A stretch of DNA of 64,000 nt from an uncultured Lachnospiraceae bacterium (GCA_934292725.1 CAKQXY010000010.1:17664-81663); one strand, 5' to 3'. Counted from the stretch's first letter, positions 44,437-54,541 are shown. The notes: a model not told the origin generated them from the letters alone. Translations and numbers: made by a program.

Positions 44437-45801
44437 TCAAATTTGATTTTTCGAGCGAATTGCCTTTTGCTTCCACTTTCCAGAGGCATAGCGAAGCAGG
44501 CATACGATGGACACTACAAGCCAGGTAAGTCCAGTTGTAATCCAAATGCCCCAATATCCGATCTTTGGAATCTTTGTTAGGATATTGGAGAAAAGCAGAC
44601 GGCAGACAACCTCAGTAATTCCATTAATAACGGAAAATCCAGCATCGCCGCATCCGTTTAAAATACCTCTTGGAATATAGATCATTCCAAGGAAGAAATA
44701 ACATACACTTGTAATGCGAAGCGCGGATGCGCCAAGTTCAATAACGTCGGTTTCTTTGACAAAGAGACCGGCGATATTTTTTCCAAAAATAAACATGATA
44801 GGAATCATAATGGCACTAAAGATTCCAACAATATAGATGGACTTTTTAAAGCCGAGCTTCACGCGGTCTGTTTTGCCGGCACCCATATTTTGACCAGCGT
44901 ATGTCGTGAGTGCCGCGCAAAGAGAGTTGTACGGTTGGTTGATTAGCTGTTCAATACGGTTTGTGATCGTAAAAGCAGACACAACCGTGGAACCAAATCG
45001 ATTGACAACATACTGCAGCGCAACACATGAGAGTGCGATCATGCTGCCCTGAAGTGCAATCGGAACACCAAGTCGATATGATGTGCCGATAATTGAAAAA
45101 TTAGGCTTTAGCTGTTCCTTTGTCATGTGAAAATATGGAACCTTTTTAAATGCATAGATTAGGCTTACGACAGCAGACAGCGCCTGTGAAAGAATGGTCG
45201 CAAATGCTACACCAAATACTCCAAGGTGAAATACAACGACAAAGAGAAGATCTAAAAGCACGTTGCAGATGCTTGCCATGATTAGAAAATAAAGTGGTGT
45301 TTTTGAATCGCCAAGTGCCCGCAAAATTGAAGAGACACCATTATAGAGCGTGATTGCAACAATTCCTAAGCAAGTTGTTCGCATGTAGATGATTGAGTCA
45401 TCTATGATATCCTCTGGCGTCTTTAAGAGGCGAAGTGCGGCAGGAGCAATCAGGTAACACACAGCGCTTACCACAATAGCAGTAAAAATCAATACATAGA
45501 ATGAGTTTGCAATCGTTGCGCGAACCTGATCGAATTGTTTGGCACCGTAATTTTGTGAGACAATTATACCGATTCCAAGGGCTAGACCAGATGAAAGTGA
45601 GAAAAACAGCCAGCTTATTGAGCCACAGGCACCGACAGCACCAAGCGCATTAGAACCTACGAAATTTCCCACTACAACTGTATCAACCATGTTATATAAC
45701 TGCTGAAAAATGTTGCCAATAATTAAAGGAATTGAGAAGGTCAGAATTAGTCTGACCGGGCTGCCCTTTGTCATGTCGGCAGTATTTGATGAAGGCTTCA
45801 T
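44437..45801 (-). CDS. MATE-family efflux transporter
   Basis: The product is 454 residues with twelve membrane helices. The N-terminus TKGSPVRLILTFSIPLIIGN, then QLYNMVDTVVVGNFVG, is typical of the NorM/DinF-like branch. GGGAGGG precedes the ATG. It stands alone, convergent with the peptide importer with only 21 nt between stop codons. Upstream at 45841-45859, AACATG-N7-CATGTT is a possible operator. Substrate unknown. Confidence 0.9.
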   Translation of the reverse strand: MKPSSNTADMTKGSPVRLILTFSIPLIIGNIFQQLYNMVDTVVVGNFVGSNALGAVGACGSISWLFFSLSSGLALGIGIIVSQNYGAKQFDQVRATIANSFYVLIFTAIVVSAVCYLIAPAALRLLKTPEDIIDDSIIYMRTTCLGIVAITLYNGVSSILRALGDSKTPLYFLIMASICNVLLDLLFVVVFHLGVFGVAFATILSQALSAVVSLIYAFKKVPYFHMTKEQLKPNFSIIGTSYRLGVPIALQGSMIALSCVALQYVVNRFGSTVVSAFTITNRIEQLINQPYNSLCAALTTYAGQNMGAGKTDRVKLGFKKSIYIVGIFSAIMIPIMFIFGKNIAGLFVKETDVIELGASALRITSVCYFFLGMIYIPRGILNGCGDAGFSVINGITEVVCRLLFSNILTKIPKIGYWGIWITTGLTWLVVSIVCLLRYASGKWKQKAIRSKNQI

Positions 45802-45902
45802 ATATATTCCCTCCCTAATGTATAGTCTGCCTTTTTTTTAACATGGTAAAAGCATGTTGTAAATGGACTATTTTTGCTTAAATTCAGCTTAAAAGATAGA
45901 TA

Positions 45903-47552
45903 TTATTGTCTAGTTCCGTACAGGTGACCTGAAAACTCTCCAAACAGTGTTTCTTCCTGTTTACGAAGGAAAATTGTAACATCTGATTCTCCAAATGCAG
46001 CCTGAATATGGATAGAGCCAACAGAGGTATCAAGCAGGTGAACACGAATATAAAGCATGTTTTCGCTAAGCCACTCTGCGCTTGCTGCATAACGCATAGA
46101 AACAGGCACAGGCTCATCGGCACGGTTTCCCATATGTGTAGTCATATTAAGAGTACCTTCTTTTAAAGCACCAAAGCCAAATTCAAAAGTCACTGGGGAA
46201 TCTACAGTGGAATCCACTATGGATGGAAAAACATGGCACTTTAGTGATACTTTACCAGTACATGATGGCGTAAGTGGCTCACTCATCTCAAATGAAATCT
46301 CGTCCCAAATTGTTTCATTTATGATGTTTTTATCAAGTGCCTCTGCAGCGTCAGAAGCCTTTTTTATTACATATGTCCCTTCAAAACTTGACGTAATTGG
46401 CCTGAAATTTGTCAAAAAACTTGTATTTATGTCATTGACATTTTCAGATTTGTTGTTCCACGCCTCAGAAGCAACTTTATTATGGTTAAGCGGACGCATC
46501 GCAAGCTTACTCATAAATTGCTCAAAAGCAAGTTTTTCTTCGTCAGATGGTGTCCATGGAGATTGTTTTTTTTCTAACTCAGGGAGAATGTGACGGAAAA
46601 TAGCATCATAGATAACCTGATTGCCGCCCTGATAGCCTTGAGTGTCAGCAGTTGTCACGATTGCCGTGTTATATTCTGGCAAAAGAATGGCAAGCTGACC
46701 GCCCATTCCATAGCAAACGATTGAGTTATGCTCGCCAATCCAAAATTGTAATCCATAGCCCTGACTTTCAGATGGAATAGGACCTGTGACACATGTTGCT
46801 GTCTGAAATGAGGTCGCTTCTTTAATATAATCGGCTGAAATATACTGTTTTCCATTCAAATTTCCATTATGTAAGATCAAAAGTGCAAAGCACATCAAAT
46901 CGCGTGATGTTGCCATCAGACCAGATCCGCCCATACTAACGCCAAAACCATCTGTCAGACAATAGGCCTCCTTTGAAAAACCGATTTCATTTAAAACTTT
47001 GTTTCGAAGGTAGTCAAGCATTTTCATGCCGGTCAGCTTTTCTACAAGAGCGCACAGTGTATGTGTGGCAGATGTATCATAGTGAAACACAGTTCCAGGC
47101 TTATGTGTAGGAGCTACGGTAAAAAAGCTTTTAACCCAATCTGTTTTTGAGCTGAATTTATCGTAAGTAGTTGAAGCATGGCAGGAGCGCATGGAGAGCA
47201 TGTCACGAATTGTGGTGGCAAGAAGCCATGGATGTGTCTCGGAAGTGTTCGGGACGTATTCTGGGAAAAATTTTACAATAGAATCATCAAGGGACAGACG
47301 ACCTTCCTCCTGTAAAAGTCCAATTGCGATGCTTACGAAGCTTTTTGTGACAGAAAACATCCGATGAAGATCATCTTTCTTTACTGGCGCATAGTAGCCT
47401 TCTGCAACAAGACAGTCATCTTTGCAGAGCAGGAAGCTGTGCATGGAAATTCCTCGTATATCAATTTCACTTAAAGTGTCAATGATGCAGGAGGCAGATA
47501 TGCCTTTTGCTTCAGGAAATGTGGTGTTTGTAATTGTATTCATAAATAACAA
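45903..47552 (-). CDS. Class C beta-lactamase-like serine hydrolase
   Basis: The product is 549 residues. The N-terminal 330 residues are the beta-lactamase/DD-peptidase fold, with the nucleophile in FSVTKSFVSIAIG (SxxK) and a Tyr motif in FHYDTSATH. A C-terminal domain of about 200 residues is predicted beta-rich and unfamiliar. There is no signal peptide, so an esterase or peptidase on small molecules in the cytoplasm is more likely than beta-lactam resistance. TTG 47552 (GGAGG 5 nt upstream) or ATG 47543 is the start. It is divergent from a sugar importer. Confidence 0.82.
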   Translation of the reverse strand: MLFMNTITNTTFPEAKGISASCIIDTLSEIDIRGISMHSFLLCKDDCLVAEGYYAPVKKDDLHRMFSVTKSFVSIAIGLLQEEGRLSLDDSIVKFFPEYVPNTSETHPWLLATTIRDMLSMRSCHASTTYDKFSSKTDWVKSFFTVAPTHKPGTVFHYDTSATHTLCALVEKLTGMKMLDYLRNKVLNEIGFSKEAYCLTDGFGVSMGGSGLMATSRDLMCFALLILHNGNLNGKQYISADYIKEATSFQTATCVTGPIPSESQGYGLQFWIGEHNSIVCYGMGGQLAILLPEYNTAIVTTADTQGYQGGNQVIYDAIFRHILPELEKKQSPWTPSDEEKLAFEQFMSKLAMRPLNHNKVASEAWNNKSENVNDINTSFLTNFRPITSSFEGTYVIKKASDAAEALDKNIINETIWDEISFEMSEPLTPSCTGKVSLKCHVFPSIVDSTVDSPVTFEFGFGALKEGTLNMTTHMGNRADEPVPVSMRYAASAEWLSENMLYIRVHLLDTSVGSIHIQAAFGESDVTIFLRKQEETLFGEFSGHLYGTRQ

Positions 47553-47573
47553 AAATCCTCCTTCTTTTTGTTC

Positions 47574-47602
47574 AGTATAACGAATTAATGAGGAAGTGTC
47601 AA
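47574..47602 (-). promoter_or_regulatory. Promoter of the beta-lactamase-like hydrolase gene
   Basis: On the minus strand, -35 TTGACA (47597-47602), 17-bp spacer, -10 TATACT (47574-47579), a near-consensus sigma-A promoter. Confidence 0.85.
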
Positions 47603-47694
47603 TTTAAGAACACAGAAAAAACAAAGAAAAGAATCAAAAGTGACGGAAACTTATTAGGAAAGAAAACGTTTATTAGTAAAAAATTAAAAAACAC

Positions 47695-47723
47695 TTGTAA
47701 TTTTATCGTTTGCGTAGTAAAAT
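47695..47723 (+). promoter_or_regulatory. Promoter of the second LplABC-type importer
   Basis: -35 TTGTAA (47695-47700), 17-bp spacer, -10 TAAAAT (47718-47723), 56 nt before the start codon. Confidence 0.7.
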
Positions 47724-47779
47724 GATAAACAAAGATGTTGTGATAAACAACAGATGTATATCTGAAGGAGGATTTCTAA

Positions 47780-49270
47780 ATGGAGAAGAGAAAACTGATG
47801 GCACTGGCATCAAGTGCTGCAATGGTAATGGCTTCTATGGGTGTTGCACCAGCTGTTATGGCAGATGAGGTAGAAAAGCCGGAGAAGATCACAGTAATGT
47901 TTGACGGTACCGTTTTCACACAGGAGAACGGACAGGCAGAGTTCGAGGCAAGATGGGAAGAGCTTACCGGTATTGACCTGCAGATCATTCAGCCAGACCA
48001 TTCCCAGTACTATGATGTATTAGGTCAGACTATCGCAGGCGGCGATTGGCCGGATGTTGTTCTGTTAGGTTCTACATACTACGCTAGCTACGCAGCAGAG
48101 GGTGTTCTGTGGGATATGACAGAAGCATATGACAACTCCGAGCTCAAGGAGCGCATTACCGACCAGAGCGTTATCGATGGTTTAAAGATTGACGGTTCTC
48201 TGTACGGAATTTCTCCTGCAAGAGGAAACGGCTGCATCACTTATGTAAAGAAGGCATGGTTAGATAACTGTGGCTTAGAGGTTCCGACTACTTATGATGA
48301 GTATCTGGCAATGCTTGAGGCATTCACCACTGGCGATCCGGATGGAAACGGTGTTGACGGCGATACATATGGTGTATCTTCTGCAGGTCTGATCGGAACT
48401 GAGGCTCCATATACAAACTATCTGCCGGAGTTCTATCAGGATGCTTACCCGAGCTTCTACAAGAATGATGAAGGCGTATGGGTAGATGGATTCACAGAGG
48501 ATTCCATGAAGGCTGCTTTAGAGAGATTAAAGAGTGCATACGAGGCTGGCTACATTGATAAGGAGTCTCTGACTAATGCAACATCTGACTGCCGTACCAA
48601 GTTCTATGAGGATAAGTTTGGTGTATTCACATACTGGGCAGGAACATGGGCAACCAACTTAAAGACAAACCTTGAGGCAAATGGTCTTGACAGTGAGCTT
48701 GTAGCAATCCCGCCGATCGAGGAACTTGGCGCTTATACAGAGCGTGTTGCACCGGCTTGGTGTATCACTGAGGCTTGCTCAAATCCAGAGGGTGTATATA
48801 AATACTTTATCGAGAGCATGTTAGATGGCGGCGATATGCAGTTCTTATGGACATATGGTGTAGAGGGCGTTCACTGGTCAACAGCAGCTGAGGAAGTTTG
48901 CGGTGTTACATACGAGGAAGGCCAGTTCCATATGTTAGAGAACATGGAGAAAGAGGGAACTGTTTACACAAAGAACCACATCGATCCAATGCTTGCAGTT
49001 GCTCCGCTTGAGAACGATCCAAAGGCAGATGCAGTAGCAGAAGAGGCAAAGGTTTCTGCTGAAACCTTCCAGGAGCACAGCAAGATGGCTCAGCTGGTTG
49101 TTTCTACTGATGAGATGGCAGAGTACAACGGTGATCTGACCACACTTAAGAATGAAGTAATCGCTAAGGTTGTTACTCAGGGCATGAGCGTTGAGGACGG
49201 TATGGCATACTTTGATCAGCAGGGTGGAAATGACTGGTCTCAGAAGATTGTTGATTCTCTGAACAACTAA
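47780..49270 (+). CDS. Extracellular solute-binding protein, LplA-like
   Basis: The product is 496 residues. The signal peptide is about residues 1-28 (MEKRKLMALASSAAMVMAS, cleavage after VMA), no lipobox. The mature protein contains QTIAGGDWPDVVLLGSTYYA, SLYGISPARGNGCITYVKKAWLD and DPDGNGVDGDTYGVSSAG, a calcium-binding-like Asp/Gly loop seen in LplA-type proteins. GGAGG precedes the ATG. Two permeases follow; no glycosidase is linked, so the sugar is unknown. Confidence 0.9.
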   Translation: MEKRKLMALASSAAMVMASMGVAPAVMADEVEKPEKITVMFDGTVFTQENGQAEFEARWEELTGIDLQIIQPDHSQYYDVLGQTIAGGDWPDVVLLGSTYYASYAAEGVLWDMTEAYDNSELKERITDQSVIDGLKIDGSLYGISPARGNGCITYVKKAWLDNCGLEVPTTYDEYLAMLEAFTTGDPDGNGVDGDTYGVSSAGLIGTEAPYTNYLPEFYQDAYPSFYKNDEGVWVDGFTEDSMKAALERLKSAYEAGYIDKESLTNATSDCRTKFYEDKFGVFTYWAGTWATNLKTNLEANGLDSELVAIPPIEELGAYTERVAPAWCITEACSNPEGVYKYFIESMLDGGDMQFLWTYGVEGVHWSTAAEEVCGVTYEEGQFHMLENMEKEGTVYTKNHIDPMLAVAPLENDPKADAVAEEAKVSAETFQEHSKMAQLVVSTDEMAEYNGDLTTLKNEVIAKVVTQGMSVEDGMAYFDQQGGNDWSQKIVDSLNN

Positions 49271-49346
49271 TAAGTCCCAAACCTGACTTGTATGCACTAA
49301 TTTAAAAGCGTATGCAGGACAATTGATTTGTATGACAGACGGATAG

Positions 49347-49390
49347 CTGCTGAGAGGCATATCAATAAATTTGACTCTCAGCAGTTTTTT
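49347..49390 (+). terminator. Partial terminator between binding protein and permeases
   Basis: CTGCTGAGAG (49347-49356) pairs perfectly with CTCTCAGCAG (49375-49384), followed by TTTTTT. Confidence 0.8.
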
Positions 49391-49504
49391 CGTTTATCAG
49401 ATAGATGGAAGAAGCGCACATACAGTGAGAGTTCTGACATCATTTTTTGATGCAGGAAAAATCCAAAGCATCTAAATTTACAAAACTATAAAAAGGAGAA
49501 AACG

Positions 49505-50476
49505 ATGGCAAAAAAGAACACTATAACGCTCCCGGACGGGACTGTTGTATCACACAAGAAGCCACTCAAAGAGCAGATGTATAAATACAGATGGTTCTAT
49601 TTGATGTTCCTTCCTGTATTCATCTTTGTAGTAGTATTCTATTATCTGCCAATGTTCGGTATTGTTTATTCATTTACCGAGTACAAGCTGATTAAAGATC
49701 CTGTATGGACAGGATTTAAAAACTTTGAGACGCTGTTTTCAAAGCCAATGTTCTGGCGTGCATTTAAAAATACGCTGTTTTTAAGTATCTCTAAGCTGCT
49801 TTTGAATACATTTGCAGCAGTAGTTGTTTCACTGTTATTAAACGAGATTATAAACGTTCATTTTAAGAAGGTTGCACAGACAATTATTTATCTGCCGCAT
49901 TTCTTATCTTGGGTTGTTACAGCATCTGTTTTTGGTTTGATTCTTTCACCATCAAGCCAGGGTCTTGTAAACTCTTTCCTTGTTTCAATCGGTGCGGTTG
50001 AAAAAGGAAGCGAGATTTATTTCCTTGGAAGCTTAAAGTGGTGGACACCGGCATTCTTTGTTATTAACGTATGGAAGGATACAGGATGGCAGACCATTAT
50101 CATCATGGCAACACTTGTTGGTATCAGCCAGGAAATTTATGAGGCTGCTGGTATTGATGGTGCAGGACGCTGGAAGAAGATGTGGTACATCACCATGCCG
50201 GCACTGGCAAACACTATCATCACTGTTATCATCCTGAACTTGGCAAAGGTTCTTAACTTGTTCGAGTCTGTATTCGTATTACAGAATGATGCTGTTATGG
50301 AAAAGGCCGAGGTTATTCAGACCTACGTTTACAACCAGACCTTCAACAGCGGCGGTATCCCGAACTACGGTTATACCACAGCGGTAGGTTTGTTCAAGTC
50401 ACTTGTCGGCTGCGTACTCGTACTGATCTGTAACTATATCAGTAAGAAGGTTCGTAACGGACGCGGTATTGTTTAA
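49505..50476 (+). CDS. ABC importer permease, LplB type
   Basis: The product is 323 residues with six membrane helices. The coupling loop is YEAAGIDGAGRWKKMWYITMPAL. A cytoplasmic N-terminus of about 35 residues precedes the first helix. AAAGGAG precedes the ATG. It pairs with the permease starting 15 nt after its end. Confidence 0.92.
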   Translation: MAKKNTITLPDGTVVSHKKPLKEQMYKYRWFYLMFLPVFIFVVVFYYLPMFGIVYSFTEYKLIKDPVWTGFKNFETLFSKPMFWRAFKNTLFLSISKLLLNTFAAVVVSLLLNEIINVHFKKVAQTIIYLPHFLSWVVTASVFGLILSPSSQGLVNSFLVSIGAVEKGSEIYFLGSLKWWTPAFFVINVWKDTGWQTIIIMATLVGISQEIYEAAGIDGAGRWKKMWYITMPALANTIITVIILNLAKVLNLFESVFVLQNDAVMEKAEVIQTYVYNQTFNSGGIPNYGYTTAVGLFKSLVGCVLVLICNYISKKVRNGRGIV

Positions 50477-50491
50477 GGAGGTGGAGAACAA

Positions 50492-51334
50492 ATGAAAGAT
50501 CGTCCAAAGATTAGACTTTTTAATGTGATTAATGGAATCCTTTTTATTCTGATCTCCATTATCATGCTGATTCCGATTTATAAAGTATTAGTCGATTCCT
50601 TCGACTTAAGCTCTGCTTATGGTATGAGACTGTGGCCAAAGCAGTTTGGTCTGGCTGGATATGCGAGTGTACTGTCAAACCCGACTCTGTATCGTCCACT
50701 TATGATCTCCGTTGGAACAACACTGGCAGGTACCTTCCTTGGTCTGGCACTTTCTACACTTGGTGCATACGTTCTTATTCAGTGGGATATGCCGGGAAGA
50801 ACATTCTTTGCAAACTTCCTGCTGTTTACCATGATCTTCAATGGTGGTATGATCCCGACTTACTTGGTTATGAAAAACTTAGGTTTAACAAATAACCTGC
50901 TCGGTGTTGTACTTCTTCCGGCAATCAATATTTATAACCTCGTTTTGATGAGAAACTTCTTCGAGGGTATTCCGCAGAGCTTGTTTGAGGCAGCAACGCT
51001 TGATGGATGTACGCCAATGGCAACATTTATCAAGGTTGTACTTCCGCTTTCCAAGGCAGCACTTGCTTCCATCGGTCTGATGTTTGCAGTTGCTTACTGG
51101 AATGACTACACCAACTACAAGCTGTACATCACTGATTCTACTCTCTACAACTTCCAGATGAAGTTAAGAAGTATCATGATGGGTAGTGATCTTCCGCAGG
51201 CAAACGGCGGTGCAACTGAGAATACCGTAAAGAGTGCGGCAATCATCATTGCAATTTTACCATTCATGGTTCTGTATCCGTTCCTGCAGAAATACTTCGT
51301 AAAGGGTGTTAACGTAGGTGCTGTAAAGGGTTAA
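50492..51334 (+). CDS. ABC importer permease, LplC type
   Basis: The product is 280 residues with six helices. The coupling loop is FEAATLDGCTPMATFIKVVLPL, and the C-terminus YPFLQKYFVKGVNVGAVKG matches the LplC of the fucosidase operon almost residue for residue, so the two importers are paralogous. AAGGAGGTG precedes the ATG. Confidence 0.92.
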   Translation: MKDRPKIRLFNVINGILFILISIIMLIPIYKVLVDSFDLSSAYGMRLWPKQFGLAGYASVLSNPTLYRPLMISVGTTLAGTFLGLALSTLGAYVLIQWDMPGRTFFANFLLFTMIFNGGMIPTYLVMKNLGLTNNLLGVVLLPAINIYNLVLMRNFFEGIPQSLFEAATLDGCTPMATFIKVVLPLSKAALASIGLMFAVAYWNDYTNYKLYITDSTLYNFQMKLRSIMMGSDLPQANGGATENTVKSAAIIIAILPFMVLYPFLQKYFVKGVNVGAVKG

Positions 51335-51348
51335 AAACAAATAAAAAG

Positions 51349-51381
51349 TGCGCTGTTATCTTCGGATGGCAGCGCCGTTTT
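51349..51381 (+). terminator. Terminator of the second LplABC-type operon
   Basis: GCGCTGTTATC (51349-51359) pairs with GATGGCAGCGC (51364-51374) around a TTCG tetraloop, with two G-U pairs, followed by TTTTT. Confidence 0.85.
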
Positions 51382-51429
51382 TAATTAAAAGAGGGTTTGA
51401 ATAATAGAACTTAGGAAGGGCTGACTGTT

Positions 51430-52794
51430 ATGGCAAAGGCAAAAGTAACCGAAAAAAATATTCAGCTGATCCTACAGGGCAGTATGGGAAAGGCGATTCT
51501 TGCGCTGGCAGTACCTGTTGTGATCAATAGCTTTTTGCAGACTATGTATAATCTGACCGATACCTATTGGCTCGGACAGCTTGGAACAAATGAATTAGCG
51601 GCAATTAATCTTGTTTCGCCGCTGCAGCAAATTGTAGTAAACTTTGGATCTGGACTTACTGTTGCAGGTGCCGTTTTGATTGCACAGCTTATAGGAGCAG
51701 CAAAAAAAGAAGAGGCAGCCTCAATGGCAAGCCAGATCTTTGTATGCGCAATGATATTTTCAATCATATGCGCTGGAGTTATTGCAATTTTTACACCTAC
51801 TGTGGTAAACTGGCTTGGAGCAGATGAGCCGACAGCAAAAGTTGCAAATGTGTATCTGCGTCTTGTTATTTTAGACATGCCGTTTTTATACATGGTCAAT
51901 ATTTTTGCAGCGATTAGGCAGGCGCAGGGTGATACAGTATCACCTATGTTTTTAAATCTGACAGGAATTTTACTTAATGTTGTACTTGACCCACTTTTAA
52001 TGATTGTGATACACTGGGGAGCAGCAGGAGCAGCGCTTGCGACAGTTATTGCTAAGGCAGTTCCGGCAATGATTTCACTTGTCATCTTAAAGAGAGATAC
52101 AACAGGTGTAAGGATTCGCTTAAAGGGCTTTCGCTTTGAAAAAAGCAAAATGAAGAGTATTCTCACAGTTGGTCTTCCGACTGCAATCGGCGGAAGTACA
52201 ATGCAGCTTGGCTTTCTTTTAATGAGCAGAAATGTCTATGTGTATGGTACTGGAGCAATGGCAGCATACGGAATTGGAAACAAGGTAAATGGTCTTATCA
52301 CGCTGCCGTCAAACGGCATTGGCTCAGCAGTTGCGACAATTGTTGGTCAAAACATTGGAGCTAATCAGATTGACAGAGCTGAAAAGGGCTATAAGATCGC
52401 AAGACGTGTGAGCGTCATCTTTTTGTTTGTTGGAGGACTGATTCTATCGCGTCCATTTTTGTCAGAGGCGATAGTAGGATTGTTTTCAACAGATGAAGAA
52501 GTAATTGCCATGGCTGCAGATTTTCTTAGTATCATGGCGTTATGGTGCTTTACAAATGGTGTTTATAATTCCACAAGCGGTCTCTTTCAGGGAAGCGGTC
52601 ATACGGAAGTTACTATGGCAGTTGACGCAACGAGACTGTGGGTATTTCGATTTGCAACACTTTATGTATGTGAGCACTGGCTTCATATGGGAGTTCGAAG
52701 CATCTGGTATAGCGTCGTTGTCAGCAATGCACTGTCATCTGTGATTTTGTATGTGGTATATCGCACGGGGCTTTGGAAGAAGAAGCGCGGGTAA
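51430..52794 (+). CDS. MATE-family efflux transporter
   Basis: The product is 454 residues with twelve membrane helices, the third MATE gene in the window. The N-terminus has QGSMGKAILALAVPVVINSF and MYNLTDTYWLGQLGTNELAA. GGAAGGG precedes the ATG. A HAD phosphatase gene follows 34 nt after its stop, and a lacI-type gene after that, so the three may be co-transcribed. Substrate unknown. Confidence 0.9.
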   Translation: MAKAKVTEKNIQLILQGSMGKAILALAVPVVINSFLQTMYNLTDTYWLGQLGTNELAAINLVSPLQQIVVNFGSGLTVAGAVLIAQLIGAAKKEEAASMASQIFVCAMIFSIICAGVIAIFTPTVVNWLGADEPTAKVANVYLRLVILDMPFLYMVNIFAAIRQAQGDTVSPMFLNLTGILLNVVLDPLLMIVIHWGAAGAALATVIAKAVPAMISLVILKRDTTGVRIRLKGFRFEKSKMKSILTVGLPTAIGGSTMQLGFLLMSRNVYVYGTGAMAAYGIGNKVNGLITLPSNGIGSAVATIVGQNIGANQIDRAEKGYKIARRVSVIFLFVGGLILSRPFLSEAIVGLFSTDEEVIAMAADFLSIMALWCFTNGVYNSTSGLFQGSGHTEVTMAVDATRLWVFRFATLYVCEHWLHMGVRSIWYSVVVSNALSSVILYVVYRTGLWKKKRG

Positions 52795-52828
52795 TTACAT
52801 TAATTTTACGGAAAGGAAGAATCATAGG

Positions 52829-53485
52829 ATGAGCTACAGACTTGCCATATTTGATTTAGATGGAACAATTCTTGATACACTGGAGGATTTAAAGGAGAGC
52901 ACAAATGCAGCGCTTGCTGCAAATGGGTATCCGGCGCGGACACTTGAAGAGGTGCGCTGTTTTGTTGGAAACGGCATTGGAAAACTCATTGAGCGAGCTG
53001 TGCCTAAGGGAACATCAAAAGAAGCAACAGAAAAGACGCTGGAGAGCTTTAAGGTTCACTATGGCATACACTGCGCAGACCACACAAAGCCTTATGATGG
53101 AATTATAAAGCTGTTAGAAGATCTGCGTAAATGCGGCATCCAGACGGCAGTTGTTTCAAACAAGGCAGACTTTGCTGTGCAGGAGCTTTGCAGTCAGTAC
53201 TTTCCGAAAGCATTTGATTTTGTCGTTGGCGAGCGAGAAGGCATCAGAAGAAAACCTTGCCCTGACAGCGTTTTTGAAGTTTTAAAGACATTGAAAAAGA
53301 CAGCGGCAGAGTCAGTTTATATTGGTGATTCCGATGTAGATGTAGATACAGCAAAAGAAGCAGGCATGGATGGAATTTTTGTAAACTGGGGATTTCGAGG
53401 CAGAGAGTTTTTGCTTGAGCATGGCGCAAAATGTGTAGTAGATACGCCAGAAGAGTTAGAGAAGCTGCTTACTGGAAAGGCTTAA
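52829..53485 (+). CDS. HAD-superfamily phosphatase, phosphoglycolate phosphatase-like
   Basis: The product is 218 residues from the ATG at 52829; the frame is open further upstream but overlaps the transporter gene. HAD motif I is FDLDGTILDT, motif II VVSNK, motif III is the Lys of RRKPCPD, and motif IV is YIGDSDVDVDTA. The helical cap between motifs I and II is the Gph type. It hydrolyses a small phosphate ester; glycolate phosphate is the family default but other substrates are common. Confidence 0.9.
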   Translation: MSYRLAIFDLDGTILDTLEDLKESTNAALAANGYPARTLEEVRCFVGNGIGKLIERAVPKGTSKEATEKTLESFKVHYGIHCADHTKPYDGIIKLLEDLRKCGIQTAVVSNKADFAVQELCSQYFPKAFDFVVGEREGIRRKPCPDSVFEVLKTLKKTAAESVYIGDSDVDVDTAKEAGMDGIFVNWGFRGREFLLEHGAKCVVDTPEELEKLLTGKA

Positions 53486-53520
53486 GTTAATAATCTAAGG
53501 GAAAGAAAAGGACTAGTAAA

Positions 53521-54507
53521 ATGGCAGTAACAGCAAAGGACGTTGCAGAAGCATGCGGTGTATCTCGAATCACAGTAAACCGTGCGCTGAGCGGAAATGA
53601 GAATGTGAAGCCAGAGACGCGGGAGAAAATCTTGAAAAAGGCACAGGAAATGGGATACGTTCCAAATCTTATCGCGCGAAGCTTGGTAAATGGAAAAAGC
53701 AAAATGATCGGGATCGTTATCTCTGATATAAAAAATTTGTATTTTTCAGAGATTGTCGATGCTATAACACGCCAGGCGAGAGCACGCGGATATATGGTTT
53801 GTACTTGTACGCATGATAGTGATTGTCAGGAGGAAAGGCGCCTGATTGAGATGATGAAAGGCTATTGTGTTGATGGTATGATTTTAAACTGTGTTAACAG
53901 AGGCGATGAGTTTAAAGACTGGCTTGATAAGCTAGATATGAAGTATGTGATCCTCGGCTATCAACTGCTGCCGGGAAGTTATACAGTAGGTGTAAATGAA
54001 AATAAGTCTGTAAAGGATGTTGTGCGTTTTTTAAAGGCGCATGGATATAATAAGCAGGTATTTGTCGTTCCGCCTTTGTATGGAGAAGATGGCCAAATTA
54101 ATATTCCTCATTATCAGAGAGCCTCTGGCTTTTTGGAGGAGGCCAAAAAGCAAGGCTGTGACTATCATATTTTGTATGGAAAAGATACGAATGAGCAGGC
54201 ACTTGAGTTTTTAAAGAAAAATACGGGGGAAAAGCCAGTATTTTTGTGTACAGGAGAAATGTTTGCAATACCAATGCAGAAATTCTTAAAAAAGAATGGA
54301 TACCGTGCGCCAAAAGATTATGGTCTTATGACATATGACCGCTTGATGTATCGCTTCTGGAATGAAGAGGCCATTGCTGCAGTAGATAATCATGTTGATC
54401 AGATAGGAACGAGTGTTGCAAATGCTGTTATTGATTTAATTGAGGAAAAAGAAATTCCGATGAATATAGAGGTGCCATATGATCTTGAAGAGGGCACATC
54501 ACTTTAA
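53521..54507 (+). CDS. LacI-family transcriptional repressor
   Basis: The product is 328 residues. The N-terminal helix-turn-helix is TAKDVAEACGVSRITVNRALSG, followed by the hinge helix NLIARSLVNGKS. A periplasmic-binding-protein-like effector domain follows (MIGIVISDIKNLYFSEIVDA). AAGGAC precedes the ATG. It lies just before the importer and GH43 genes, and a near-perfect palindrome centred on ACGT at 54653-54668 is a likely operator. The effector should be a sugar released by or imported through that operon. Confidence 0.92.
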   Translation: MAVTAKDVAEACGVSRITVNRALSGNENVKPETREKILKKAQEMGYVPNLIARSLVNGKSKMIGIVISDIKNLYFSEIVDAITRQARARGYMVCTCTHDSDCQEERRLIEMMKGYCVDGMILNCVNRGDEFKDWLDKLDMKYVILGYQLLPGSYTVGVNENKSVKDVVRFLKAHGYNKQVFVVPPLYGEDGQINIPHYQRASGFLEEAKKQGCDYHILYGKDTNEQALEFLKKNTGEKPVFLCTGEMFAIPMQKFLKKNGYRAPKDYGLMTYDRLMYRFWNEEAIAAVDNHVDQIGTSVANAVIDLIEEKEIPMNIEVPYDLEEGTSL

Positions 54508-54513
54508 GAGATT

Positions 54514-54541
54514 AGAGGGGTCTTAATGGCCCTTCTTTTTA
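54514..54541 (+). terminator. Terminator of the lacI-type gene
   Basis: AGAGGGGTC (54514-54522) pairs with GGCCCTTCT (54528-54536), with wobble pairs, followed by a T run. Confidence 0.7.

Noticed and set aside
45903..47552. Antibiotic-resistance beta-lactamase
   Set aside because: No signal peptide, extra C-terminal domain and only the general SxxK fold; a serine hydrolase of unknown substrate is safer.
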